Shown here: positions 11,259 to 22,536 of the stretch, piece by piece
Layout: every line of letters begins with the position of its first letter
How positions within the stretch are numbered: the first letter of the stretch is position 1
Origin: Poa pratensis
Taxonomy: Eukaryota > Streptophyta > Magnoliopsida > Poales > Poaceae
Direction of reading: 5' to 3'
Length of the DNA: 64,000 nucleotides
Assembly (NCBI GenBank): GCA_947311845.1
Contig: CAMZMU010000052.1
Span: 136,911,733-136,975,732, forward strand
Program-made: the position numbers and the translations under genes
Notes under the pieces: generated by a model
What the model saw: only the letters and a program-made list of their open reading frames with translations
Told to the model about the DNA's origin: nothing
Database searches by the model: none

Positions 11259-12082
11259 ATGGCTAGCGTGCCTGATGCTTCTCCTTCAACGAATGCCCCA
11301 CCTCGGCCTGCCACTCGCAACAAAAACGATGAGAAAATTATTTCTTGGATGAAGACTCGAATCGTGAAGCTAGAGGCAGAGCTAAAAGCCATGCAAGACG
11401 AGTTGGTTGCACTGAAGTCGAAGCCATATCCCGCCACTGAGTGGGAAACGTTTTTGCTTGCTGAACTGGAGAAAGTGAATCTGCAACTGGAGTGTAAGTA
11501 CTCTCGAGTCAACTTGACAAGTTTGTTGGGTCTTTGATGGCTAAGTTGTTTGTTGTGTTGTGCATAGGTGCTTGCTTTAACGAGCCAGCCGAAGCAGTGC
11601 GCCTTCGCGGTAGATTGGATGCCTATGCCAGAGACTCGCATTACTCATCCCACCCATTCTAGTCAGATAGGGCGAGGAGTCGCGTGCTGGTGAAGCTCCT
11701 GGACCGTGCATGGCACGTCGCAATTTACATGGAGAACTGCAGGGTGGCTTTGTCTCGAGTGCACGAGGCCTTGTTTCCTATGAACAAGCAACCGCAAGGT
11801 CTGGCCGCACTATTGAAGAAATTTCGCGAAGGCAAAGCTATCAAGCATTTTGTTCGAGAGCAATTGATTGGCGGGGCCAACCTTGCACTCGGCTTCATCC
11901 GGTCTCACTACCCGAATTTCGACTTCAAAAAGATTGCCGCAGGGCCACCGCTTGTGCCTGGTGGCGGTCATGTGCCAATGCTGGAGCACTACAAAGCGAC
12001 TCGTGTGGACACCCTCGTTATAGTCCACAAGGTTTTAGAGGAAGAGAAGAATTGGGTGGAGTGGGATCTGGTGTTTTTGTAA
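11259..12082 (+). pseudogene. Second antisense gene of element C (one in-frame stop)
   Basis: Exon 1 runs from the ATG at 11,259 (MASVPDASPST) to 11,493 and encodes a charged helix ending NLQLEC. A GT-AG intron (11,494-11,567) follows. Exon 2 continues in phase to the stop at 12,080-12,082. It is interrupted once by TAG at 11,660-11,662, between HPF and SDRARSRVL; the frame resumes unchanged, so a single C-to-T change of CAG is the simplest explanation. The main block contains LFPMNKQPQGLAALL and GGANLALGFIRSHYPNF, matching A (LFPAGPQPQG) and a related block in E near 30,680-30,840. No catalytic motif is seen. Confidence 0.65.
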
Positions 12083-12159
12083 TATGAAGTTTGTAAAGTA
12101 CGGATATTTTTGCTGTGTTGCTGCAGTATGTGTGTATGAAGGAAATTTCTTTATTTGTA

Positions 12160-12200
12160 CGGAGGTGAGCCCCCGAGCGTTCGGATGTTCTTGAATTTAC
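12160..12200 (-). repeat. Polypurine-like motif of element C, left of D
   Basis: One copy of the GAGCCCCCGAGC motif at about 12,164 belongs to the array that continues at 23,690 on the far side of D. It ends in TTTAC (12,196-12,200), the left copy of D's target duplication. Confidence 0.75.
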
Positions 12201-13332
12201 TGTCGGCCCAGTGGAAACCAGGGTACCATGGGCCGCCTGCCACAGCCCTCAAACGCTTCACAGGAAATTCTACTAAGGACCAGGCGCTCAGCCTGACGAG
12301 CCTCGCGAGGGATTTTCCCTCGCGAGGGTTTCTTTGCTCGACTGAGCATATCTGCTAAGGACTAGACGTTCGGCCTAAGGGGCCTCGAGAGGAACTTCTG
12401 CCTCAGGAAGGCCTCTCCTAGAAGACCATCAGGTCCTGGCGCGTCTCCGCGCTACCCTCGCGTGGTTTTCGCTCGCAAGGAGTCAACGGCTACAAAGCCT
12501 CGGCAAGGCCCCAGGCCCTCGTGGGGTTCCTTCAAGTGGAAGCAAGCTCCTGCGCACGCTGCAGAGCGCACATGGGCTCTGCGCCCGCCGCAGAGTGACG
12601 CGCGCACCTGCGCGCGGTGACGAAGACGCCGCAGTTGCCATTCTCGTGTATAAAGCAGTCAACAGAGCTGGGGGAGGCAAAGCGGACCCCAAAACTTGCC
12701 AATTTGGTGATAAAGCGGCCGGCCGCCGCTACGCTCCAACTGCGACGTCACTGTGGGGCATGCCACCAAGCTCTGCAGCGCCAGCCCACTGTCCTGGTTG
12801 GACGGTGGCTTTTTCTTCCAAGACGACGTGCTCCTGCCATGGACCGTGTCCATGGACGCCCCCGACGTTGTGCGATGTGCTCCAACTTAGCGGCATTGTG
12901 GTATCCCTTCCCGCCGGAAGTTTTCGGGGAAGAGGACCAAGGCCGGTATATAAGGAGCCAGTGTACGACCTAGGAGGGGGATCCCGCATTCACCAATTCA
13001 TTCAACACCCAAGCAGCTACGTCCGAAGGAGAAGACGGAGCTCATTCCACCATAGTCCACCATAGCCACAACTGTGCCCTCAGCAAGCACCCTTGTACTG
13101 TGAACCTCTCCAAGCAGTGCAATACATCTTAGCAGGACGTAGGGCTTTTACACCTCACGGTGGGCCTGAACCTGGGTAGCGGCTCGTGTTCCCTCTCTGT
13201 CGTGATGTTCCTCACCGAGCTCGACGAGCACCGTCGCCGAGGTTGTTGAGGATGTTTGACGTTGTGTTCAGCCCCTTACTCGATTCCTGGCTTTTGAGAG
13301 ACACCCCTAGTTCCTGGGACTAGTCTCCGACA
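12201..13332 (+). repeat. 5' LTR of element D
   Basis: 1,132 bases. It contains inverted GC-rich blocks around CTCGCGAGGG and a TATA box (GTATATAAGG, near 12,947). Long open frames within it, such as 12,595-13,065, recur in the 3' LTR and are not genes. Confidence 0.93.
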
Positions 13333-13334
13333 TT

Positions 13335-13352
13335 TGGCGCGCCAGGTAGGGG
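13335..13352 (+). other. Primer binding site of element D (tRNA-Arg type)
   Basis: TGGCGCGCCAGGTAGGGG begins two bases after the LTR and is complementary to the 3' end of a plant tRNA-Arg as I recall it. Confidence 0.75.
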
Positions 13353-13393
13353 GCTGAGGCGCGTCTTCAACTTCTTCAACCTCTCCGCGACAT

Positions 13394-14830
13394 GACTGAC
13401 ACGCGAGCTGCGCGCCTTGCGCGACGGACGTCCGGCAGAGCCAACACCGAGCCTGCCGCCAACAACAACCCGCGTGGTCGCCCACGCGCCAACCGCGCTT
13501 CAGAGCGCAACGCCGAGCCGCGCGTCGAGCATCCTGAGGACGACGGCGGCAACGGCAGCGGCAACGACGGCGGCAACGACGACGAGGGCGAGGGAGCTTC
13601 CTCCCTGCACCCATCCAGGCGCGAGAGCGCCTCCACGCAGGGCCGAGCGGCGCCCAGCCCAGCCACTGCGCTACTGATGGCGCAGGAGCTGCTGCGCTAC
13701 CGTCCCACGCAGGCGGGCCACGACAACTGGCTCGGGCGCTCGAGGAGCTCATCAACGCCGCCGCCGTTCCTGCCGCTACTACTGCAGCACCAGCGCCCTC
13801 TCGCTCGCTGGTGCGCCACTCCGGACGCGAGGGGAACATAGCGCACGGCGCTCCTCCTCCCCCTCCGCCTCCGCCACCTCCTCCAGCTGCAGCTCCGGCA
13901 GCAAACCACCGCGCCGCGTCGCACGCATCCTCGCCGCACGACTGCCAGATTGTGCAGCGACTCCAGCGGATGCGCGTGGAGATCGAGCGCCAGAGGGACC
14001 GCCACAACCGCGTCGTCCAGGAGATGCCGCTGCAGGTCGCCAGAACCGCGGCGCACTCGCTGGTGGCGCTGTGACATACGCCACGGGCTGCACCGCCTTC
14101 ACCCGCAACCTGCGCCGCGTCGTCTGGCCCGTGAAGTTCAAGCCAGACCTCCCTCCGCGCTACGACGGCAGGACCAACCCTCTGGAGTTCCTGCAGCTCT
14201 ACACCGTCTCCATCCAGGCTGCGGAGGCGACGACAAGGTGATGGCCAACTGGCTCTCCATGGCGCTCAAGGACTCCGCGCTCTCGTGGCTCATGAACCTC
14301 CCCGAGAACACCATCGACACGTGGGAGGACCTCTGCAAGGTCTTCGTCGCCAACTTCAAGGGCACCTACGAGCGCGCGCTCACCTACAACGACCTTCGCG
14401 CGGTGCGCCAGAAGCCTGACGAGACCCTCCGCAGATACATCCAGCGCTTCAGCCAGGTCCGCAACAAGATTCCGAACATCCCGGACTCGCACGTCATCTC
14501 CGCCTTCAGGGAGGGCGTCACGAACCACGGATGCTCGAGAAGCTCGGCATCCACGACACCCTCTCCTCGTGGTGAAGCTCTTTGATCTGGCTGACAAGTG
14601 CGCCAAGGCTGAAGAGGGCCTCCTCTTCGTCAAGAAGGAAGGGAGGATGACCCTCCTGAGGGGTCCAGGAGCAAGAAGAAGCCTGTCGAGAAGCGCAAGA
14701 CCACCGCCATCCTCGCGGCAGAGCCTGACGCAAAGCAGCCTCGCGAGGCCTCTCCGGCGGCTGAAGAGAAAAAGTGGACAATCGCCCGTTCTGCATCTAC
14801 CACAACAGGCACAACCACGCAACTGAAGAC
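13394..14830 (+). pseudogene. gag of element D, frameshifted
   Basis: The frame opens at MTDTRAARLARRTSG (13,394). An Arg/Pro/Asn-rich N-terminus follows, with a run of prolines coded near 13,853-13,885. The capsid-type core (about 14,230-14,530) has ALKDSALSWLMNLPENTIDTW, FVANFKGTYERALTYNDL and QKPDETLRRYIQRFSQVRNKIP. A zinc-knuckle-like segment (FCIYHNRHNHATEDCWELK) lies at about 14,789-14,845. The protein moves between frames near 13,800, 14,230, 14,530 and 14,640, so it is not translatable as one chain. Confidence 0.85.
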
Positions 14831-15790
14831 TGCTGGGAGCTCAAGCAGCTCAGCAAGGAGCGCGAGAAGAACCAGGGCCGCGGCGGCCGCGGCGGAGGCC
14901 GTGGTGGCCGCGGAGGTGGACGCCACAACTTCCAGCACAGGGCTCGGGGGAACAACGCTGGGCAAAACGGCAACCTCCCCGACGAGAACCCTGGGGGCTA
15001 CCAGGCCCCTCAGGGGGCAATAGCCTGCATCCTCGGCGGGTCCCAGGCGCCCAAGTCCAACAACCACTTCAAGCAATTCTCTCGCGAGGTCAACGCAGCG
15101 CTTCCAGGGCTTGAGGCTTCCCAGCCCCTCAAGTGGTCACAGTACACCATCGCCTTCGACTCCAAGGACCACCCCAAGTCGACCAAGGCTGTAGGCACCA
15201 TCCCTCTGGTGTGCACTCCCATCATCAACAACATCGCCGTCGCCAAGACACTCATAGATGGGGGTGCGGGCTTGAACGTCATCTCTGTCGAGACCTTCGA
15301 GCAGCTTCAAGTGCCCTACGAGTGGCTGATGCCCTCTAGGCCCTTCACGGGGGTGACAAGTGGCTCCACCACACCTCTGGGGCAGGTGAGGCTCGCGGTC
15401 ACCTTCGGCACGCCGCAGAACTACCGCACCGAGCAGATCGACTTCGACGTCGCGCACATTGGCCTGCCCTACAACGCCATCCTCGGCTACCCCGCCCTCG
15501 CGAAGTTCATGGCCGTCACCACCACGCGTACAACATCGTCAAGCTTCCAGGCAGCGGCGGCACCATCGCCATCCACGGTCAAGTCCAGGACGCAATGCGC
15601 TCTGTCGAGACCGCCTACAAGGCCGCTGCCGTGGCATTCCCCGCTGATGAGGACATGGAGCCCCTCGAGAGGCCCGCGAAGAAGAAGCAGCTGTTCTCAC
15701 AGGAGCAGGCAGCCACGAAGAAGGTGTCTTGGACGCCAGCGGCTCGGGGGCTAGCGTCACCATAGGCGCTGGCTTGCCTCCCAAATAGGA
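14830..15790 (+). pseudogene. Protease region of element D
   Basis: The frame that begins near 14,774 continues through Gly/Arg repeats (RGGRGGGRGGRGGGR) into a retropepsin-like domain. The active-site loop LIDGGAGLNVIS is at about 15,250-15,285 and IGLPYNAILGYPALAKFMA is near 15,455-15,510. The frame breaks near 15,530. The DGGAG loop replaces the retroviral DTG/DSG motif, as is normal for this lineage. Confidence 0.85.
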
Positions 15791-15827
15791 AAGCGCGCTC
15801 GTCGCCTTCCTCAGGGCAAACTCTGAC

Positions 15828-17330
15828 ATGTTCGCATGGACACCGTCAGAGATGTCCGGAGTACCGAGGGAGGTGATCGAGCACCACTTAGCCGTGTGTC
15901 CAAACGCACGCCCCGTGAAGCAGAAAGCACGGCGCCAGGCGCCAGAGAAGCAAGAGTTCATCATCAAGGAAGTAGAGAAGTTGAAAGAAGCACACATAAT
16001 CAGAGAAGTTCCACACCCCACATGGCTCTCCAACACGGTGGTCGTTCCCAAGCACACCGGGGCGGCAGGCTCTGCATCGACTACACCGACCTCAACAAGG
16101 CCTGCCCCAAGGACCCGTACCCCATGCCTCGGATAGACCAGATCGTGGACTCCACCGCCGGCTGCGACCTCCTCTGTTTTCTGGATGCCTTCTCAGGCTA
16201 CCACCAGATCAAGATGGCGAAGGAGGATGAGGAGAAGACAGCATTCTCACCCCTTGTGGTGTGTATTGCTACGTCTGCATGCCCTTTGGCTTGAAGAACG
16301 CCGGCGCCACCTTCCAGAGGCTCATGAGGAAGGCCTTGGGGGCTCAGATGGGAAGAAACGCAGAAGCCTACGTCGACGACATCGTGGTCAAGACTCGCGA
16401 AGAGCACACCCTCATGGAGGACCTCGAGGAGACCTTTGCCAGCCTGCGCAAAGTAAACATCAAGCTGAACCCCGCCAAGTGCGTCTTCGGGGTACCGTCA
16501 GGCAAACTCCTCGGGTTCCTAGTGTCTCACCGCGGCATAGAAGCGAATCCTGACAAGATCAAAGCCATAGAAGAATGCAGCCACCTCGTCGCCTCAAGGA
16601 CATGCAGCGCCTCGCGGGATGCATGGCCAGCCTCGGCCGTTTCATCTCCAAGTTCGGCGAGAGGGCGCTGCCATTTTTCAAGCTCATGAAGCGGTCTGGC
16701 ACGTTCAAGTGGACGCCGGAGGCGGACAAGGCATTTGAAGACCTGAAGAAGTACTTGGCTAGCCCACCTGTCATGGTTGCCCCAAGGCCTGGCGAGCATC
16801 TGAAGCTGTACCTATCAGCCACTCCACAAACAGTGAGCGCAGCCTTGGTGGCAGAAAGGGAAGAGCCAGTCCTCGCCAAGAAGGACACTGCCACGCCAAG
16901 CCCAGATCCCCCCGACAAGGAAGCACCCTCTTCAGGCCCTGAGCCCATGCCGAGCCCGCGCAACCAGAAGGCACCCTCGTCGAGGGTCCACCTCAAGAGA
17001 GGCTCGACAAGGCTCCCGAGGAGCCCAGCGCTGCGTCACCATCGACAACCCTCGTCGAGCATCCCGTCTACTTCGTCAGCACTGTGCTGCGAGATGCTCG
17101 CGAGCGGTACACTATGCAGCAGAAGCTCCTCCTCGCGCTCCTCATCGCTTCCAGGAAGCTGCGCCACTACTTCCAGGGCCACCCCATCACGGTGGTCACA
17201 TCATTCCCTCTGGAGCAATCCTGCGCAACCCAAACGCCACTGATCGCGTCGCAGGGTGGAACATTGAGCTGCAACCTTTTGGCCTGCGCTTCGACACCAC
17301 CAGGGTCATCAAGGGGAGGGCATTGGCTGA
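15828..17330 (+). pseudogene. Reverse transcriptase region of element D, frameshifted
   Basis: RT motifs appear in order but in different frames: NTVVVPKHTG (about 16,030), DLNKACPKDPYPMPRIDQ (about 16,090), FLDAFSGYHQIKM (about 16,180), MPFGLKNAGATFQRLM (about 16,278), the catalytic box YVDDIV (16,369-16,386), and LNPAKCVFGVPSGKLLGF. The connection region FKWTPEADKAFEDLKKYL follows near 16,700. Frame changes occur at about 16,060, 16,250 and 16,575. The catalytic aspartates are present but the reading frame is lost. Confidence 0.88.
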
Positions 17331-17342
17331 CTTCGTCGCCGA

Positions 17343-17852
17343 GTGGACAGACACAGCAAGAAGAGCCTCATGAGGCAAACCACGCCAGCTGGAGACACAG
17401 TGCCAAGCCACTGGACCATGCACTTCGACGGAGCATTCGCATGCCAGAACGCAGGGGCTGGCGTCGTCCTGACCTCACCCAAGGGCGACAAGCTCTACTA
17501 CGCCGTCCAGCTGTGCTTCACGACAGACAAGGTCTCCAACAACATCGCCGAGTACGAGGGCCTCCTCGCCGGGCTCAGAGCCGCAATCGCCCTCGGCATC
17601 AAGCGCTTACTCATCAAGGGCGACTCCCAGCTCCTCGTCAACTTCTCCAACAAGAGCTATACACCTAAGGACGGCCACATGGCCGCTTACCTCGAGGAGG
17701 TCCGCAAGCTCGAGAAACACTTCAAGGGGATGGAGCTCAGGCACATCCCACGAAGGGAGAACCAGGAGGCCGACGACATCGCCAGGCGAGCATCACGCAG
17801 AGAAGCCCAGCAGGCGGTGTGTTCGAGGAGAGACTCACCAGGGCATCGGTGA
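17343..17852 (+). pseudogene. RNase H of element D
   Basis: An open stretch of 169 residues with a plant-gypsy RNase H fold: MHFDGAFACQNAGAGVVL, NIAEYEGLLAGLRAA, LIKGDSQLLVNF and ENQEADDIARRA. These supply the expected acidic residues D, E, D and D. It is intact locally but belongs to a broken polyprotein. Confidence 0.85.
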
Positions 17853-17939
17853 AACAGCCAAAAGAAGCGGTCGAAATGAACAGGACGAAGAGCTCCCACC
17901 ACCACCAACATCTGGAGCACCGAGCTGCGGTCCACCCAC

Positions 17940-19210
17940 AGGGAACGCCTGCTGCTGGCCATGACGCATCAAGAGACGGGCTGGATCGATGAGCTCAAGG
18001 AGTACCTCAGGGACGGAGTCCTCCCTGAAGAGGACGCAGAAGCAGAGAGAGTTGCTCGCCAGGCCAAGTCATACTGCCTTCACGAGGGAGACCTGTACCG
18101 CAAGCGTCCAAATGGAGTTGCACTAAAATGCGTCCCCCTGAAGAAGGCCGCCAGCTGATCAAGGACATACACAGTGGAGAATGTGGCCACCACTCATCAT
18201 CACGCACCCTTGCAGGGAAAGTCTTCAGGAGTGGTTCTATTGGCCCTCAGTGCTTCAAGATGCAACCACCGTTGTCCAGGCTTGCGAGGCATGCCAATTC
18301 CACGCCAAGCAAGTCCACCAGCCTGCACTGGGGCTCCAGACCATCCCGCTCTCCTGGCCCTTCGCGGTCTGGGGGCTGGACATCCTGGGACCTTTCCCAC
18401 GCTCCAGCGGGGGCTACCGCTACCTCTACGTCGCCATCGACAAGTTCACCAAATGGGCGGAGGTTGAAGCGGTGCGCACATCCCGGCGAGATCAGCGGTG
18501 AAATTCATCAGAGGCCTGGCCTGTCGCTTCGGCGTGCCAAATCGCATCATCACCGACAACGGCTCACAGTTCACCAGCGGCATCTTCAGGGCCTACTGCG
18601 AGAGTCTTGGCACCGGCTCTGCTTCGCCTCGGTGGCTCATCCACGAAGCAACGGGCAGGCTGAGCGAGCGAACGCGAAGTGCTCAAAGGCCTCAAGACAA
18701 GAAGCTTCAATCGCCTCAAGGCCCACGGCAAGAATTGGATCGAAGAGCTCCCCTCCGTGCTCTGGTCCATCCGCACCACCGCCACGAAGCCCACTGGAGA
18801 AACGCCGTTCGCTCTCGTCTATGGCGCTGAAGCAGTCCTCCCCACCGAGATCAAGCATGGGTCCCCACGGATCCTTGCTTTCAACGAGGACAACCAAGAG
18901 GAGCTCCACAACGACGACTTGCTGCTGCTCGATGGACTACGTCGCCGTGCCGCCCTCCGAGCGGCAAAGTACCAGCAAGACCTGCGCCGCTACCACAGCC
19001 GCCACATACGGCCGCGCACCCTCGAGACAGGCGATCTCGTCCTCAGGAGGATCCTCTCCAGAGAGGGCCTCCACAAGCTCTCACCCATGTGGGAAGGCCC
19101 CTACAGGGTCGCGCACATCGCCAGGCCGGCGCGGTACGGCTCGAGACGGAAGACGGCGATCCAATCAAAAATCCATGGAACATCGAGCACCTACGCAAGT
19201 TCTACCCGTG
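17940..19210 (+). pseudogene. Integrase of element D, frameshifted
   Basis: An N-terminal segment (WIDELKEYLRDGVLPEEDAE), zinc-binding residues CEACQFHAK, and the DDE core AIDKFTKWAE, IITDNGSQFTSG and, in another frame, RSNGQAERAN all occur. The C-terminal GPY/F-type tail has LSPMWEGPYRV. At least four frame switches between 18,160 and 18,680 and one near 19,130 break it. All three catalytic positions can still be read. Confidence 0.88.
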
Positions 19211-20310
19211 ATCACGTCGCGGCAGGCATTTTTTGTCTCAAGAGGGAAGCACGCGTCTTCACCTCCCAGCTTCACCAAGCTTTCCCTTCACGAGGGCCAT
19301 CTCCACTGAGAGCTCCTACAACGCGTCGCCACGGGCCGCGGGAAGCCTCAGCCACTCCATGTGGAACCCCATGCCCAGACATGGCGGACTTTGTCTTGGC
19401 CTCGCCAAGTGTAATGAACAATTTCAGGTCATCATGAACCTATTGCGCTTCGGCGCCGTTATGTAATATTGCTTGGTGAGTTTGTTTTCTTACATTCATT
19501 CGCGCTCACATTTTTCCCCATGCGCACCTCGCGAGCGGGGGCTGAGCACGGTGCCTGTGTCTCGGGAGCATCCCAGCAGCATCGTAAAATCCAAAGGATC
19601 CGAGCTCTAACTCGTGGCTCTCCGCCCACGACCGTTATCTCACCAAAGAGCTCTGACTCGTGGGTTAGCTCCCATGCACGTCACCTCACCAAGGACCTTG
19701 GTGCTTATTCTCCTCGTGAGATACCCATGAGGAAATCTATGAGCGCGCATGAGTTGTACAACTATGCATTGCTTGTGGGTTCGCCTCTCTCTCTCCAACG
19801 CAGGGAACAAGACGCCTTGCAGGGCTCAAAAGCTCCAAACCAGCCTCAGGCAGCCTCGAGAGGGAAAACACCTCACCAGGAACACAACACCCTCTACGAG
19901 ACAGGCGTCTCGCCAAGCTAAGTCCAGAACTTACGCCTCATGAGCTCTTTTCCCTCTCGCTGGTTTTGTCGCCCCTCGAGCCTCTCTTTTCTCTCTTACG
20001 CCTCATGGGCTGCTTGCACGTCAAAGGGGAGCTCCCGAGCATCGCGCCTCGAGAGCTCTTACCTCTCTAAGCCTTACGCACCCCCCGGCCTTGTCGAGCC
20101 CTGACTCCGGCATACCGAAGCGGCGGTGCTATTTGCGCTAAGAGCAGGGTCCTAACGACGTAGAGCGAAAAAGACATGAGGAACAGATAAAAGGCCTCCG
20201 AGGGGCACTCACACTTGCACAAAATAAAAGTGTCTTTACAAACCATTACAAAGTAAAGCGACAAATCCTAAGATAACTGGTGCTTAGGCACACCTCTCCA
20301 CAGGGACGGT
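19211..20310 (+). other. Non-coding spacer of element D
   Basis: Between the integrase and the antisense gene there is about 1.1 kb without a supported gene. It holds scattered CTCGAG/CTCGCGAG motifs and the sequence GAGCGGGGGCTGAG near 19,534, which resembles a polypurine tract. Confidence 0.55.
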
Positions 20311-22240
20311 TTAGGCAGCAGGGACGTCATTGTTGTCGTCGTCGCCGTCAACAGCCTCATCGCCCCCCTCCTCAGCGCCTGCCTCGTCGTCGCTCTCCTC
20401 GACCTCGACCCTCTTGAAGCGTTGGATGTACTTCTCCACGTCATCCCATGTGCACTCCTTCGCCGGTGGCGTGGTCCTTGCCGCATCCTTCTCCGGCGTC
20501 TTCTCCTGCCGCACAGGAGAGGCGTCAGGCCGCACAGGCGGCGACATCGTCACCTCTGCCTCCTCCTCCTTCACCTCGTGGCGCCCCTCTATCTCAGGAG
20601 GCGGCGCCGCGGCCTCGGGGGAAGAGACGGTGGCCTCGAGAGGCACCTCCTCAGCCGTAGGCGTTGCAGACACCGCTGCAGCGCTGGAAATCTCTCCAAG
20701 TCTCCGGAGCCTCCGCCGCTTTGGCTCCTCGGGACGCCTGGAGAGGGAAAGGCTCAAAAACCCCTCGAGAGGTCTACACAAGAAAGACATCAAGCAGAAA
20801 AAGAAATACAAAGCTTACGCCGCGGGGTCAACCCACTTCCTCTTCGTCCGCCGCATGGGCGGAGCGCTGGGCTCCACGCTCGTACGTGCATCTGCCCCTT
20901 CCCGGGCTCCGGCGTTCCTATCGTGGATTGCCTTAGAGCGGGGCTCGCAGTGGCCCGACGAAGCATCGTCATCGTCGCTCTCCTCCTTGCCCTCGACACG
21001 CTGCGAGGGAACGACCACGAACTGGTCACCGCTGCCTGAAGAGATCTCATGGATCTCAACTTCAGGCGCCGCACTCTTCGAAGCGCTCGAGTTCTCCGCC
21101 GAAGAAGTGGGGCCTTCCGAGGCGCCAGTTGCGCCTGCGTCAGACTCCGCAGGCGTCTCTGTCGTCTCCTCGTCGCCCTCGGCTGGCGCCCCCTGCGCCG
21201 CTGACTCCGGGTCCTTGCGAAGCCCGACATGCCCCTCAGGCACCAGGCCCCACTGGTCAAACTTCGGCATCATCTGCACGTGCGAGACGGGACGCCCAAG
21301 ATCGATCCTGTGGAGCGGAATGGCCTTGTTGGTAGGCGCGGGGATGTCTGGAGACGTGAAGAGGGTCTCCATGATGCTGTGCACTCCTCCTGCGTGAAGA
21401 CGGTAGCGCTCAGGCGCATCTTGTCCCTCTGGTTAGAGTACAACCACATCGCGTCCGCATGCCTCTGGAGTGGAGCAATGCGACGGCTTACGAAGTCCTT
21501 GGCCACCATCTGCCCGGTGAGGCCAGCCTCGCACAGGTCCCTCAAGCGCCTCACCACGGGACCAAGTGTTGCGCCCTTGAGTGCCTTAGAAGACCAGCTC
21601 GCCCTCTTCGTCGGAGGCACTTCAGGCAGTTCGAAGAAGGCGCTCTGGCTCCCGAACTGCATAAGGAACTAGCGCCTGCGGAAGTCCTCCACCTTCTTCG
21701 TCACGCTGGTCACAATGTTCTCGCTGTTTCGCGCGATGGGGATGTAGATGCCCTTCATGCCATCGGTGATGCGGAAGGACACGCACCCCGACCGCTCCTT
21801 GTTCACCGTGAACCGGAGCGCGTAGAAGTTGTGGAAGAGGTCCAACGAGGGCGGGATACCGATGTACGCCTCACAGAGATAGGCAAAGATGGCGAGGACA
21901 AGGATGGAGTTCGGGTGGAGATGAAGAACCTGGATCTGGTAGCGCTCCAGAACCGCCAGGAAGAAATCGGAGAAAGGAGGCACGAGCCCGGCATAGAGAG
22001 TGTGCATGAAGATGGGGTAGAAGCTGCCGTGGGAGTTGCCCGCTCGCTTGAGCACCGTGGCGCCATGCTCGTTGGTCGCCGAGGCCGCCAAGTGACGCAC
22101 CTTATCCAGTTGCGCTTCCTTCTCGAAGCGGAAGCCGGTCAGAGCGGCGCGAAATCACCATCCTACTGCATCGCGGCCGGCTCGTCGCCCTGCACCACCG
22201 CCTTGCCCTTCGAGGATGCGGTGGTCTTCTTGGGCGCCAT
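20311..22240 (-). pseudogene. Antisense gene of element D
   Basis: The likely start is the ATG at 22,240 (MAPKKTTASSKGKAVV). A TAG codon soon follows (after PAAMQ), then frame changes. The next block (22,100-21,669) carries the PF04195-type domain with VLHLHPNSILVLAIFAYL and YIGIPPSLDLFH. A second block (21,662-21,385) holds PPTKRASWSSKALKG, and a third (21,384-20,815) is acidic and serine-rich and ends RRTKRKWVDPAA at a GTAAGC donor. The last exon (to 20,311) ends in an acidic tail (DDDNNDVPAA). Unlike A and C, no coiled-coil exons or second antisense gene are seen. The 355- and 363-residue plus frames opposite it are shadows. Confidence 0.7.
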
Positions 22241-22341
22241 TGCAGCAAGGTTGCGAAGGAGGAGTTTGGGGATTGAGCACTGGGAAGAAGGAGATGAAAG
22301 GAGAACGAGCGGAGTAATGGCCGCCTGCGCCGAGCTCTCCG

Positions 22342-22350
22342 CCTTATATC
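22342..22350 (-). promoter_or_regulatory. TATA-like box of element D antisense gene
   Basis: The minus strand reads GATATAAGG about 105 bases before the ATG at 22,240, a normal distance for a plant promoter. Inferred from position and from the parallel arrangement in A and E. Confidence 0.5.
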
Positions 22351-22536
22351 AGCTCATCGAGCCGTTACCAGGACGTGGCGGGACCCACCACTATGCCCGT
22401 TACTTCAGAGGAGATCGTGGGATCGTGTCCAGCCGCGACGCTCCACGTATCTCGGGCTGCGCAGGCTTCTTTGGGCCCACGACGGTTCGCCTCCGCCTGA
22501 GTAACTCCAGCGTGCCCATCGCGGGCCCGGGGCTAC

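Noticed and set aside
12595..13065. 156-residue frame, repeated at 22,954-23,403
   Set aside because: Both lie inside the LTRs of D at equivalent positions; no domain; LTR sequence rather than a gene.
18128..19309. 393-residue open frame in element D
   Set aside because: It is a mosaic of out-of-frame integrase sequence; only the short FASVAHPRSNGQAERAN part is real integrase.
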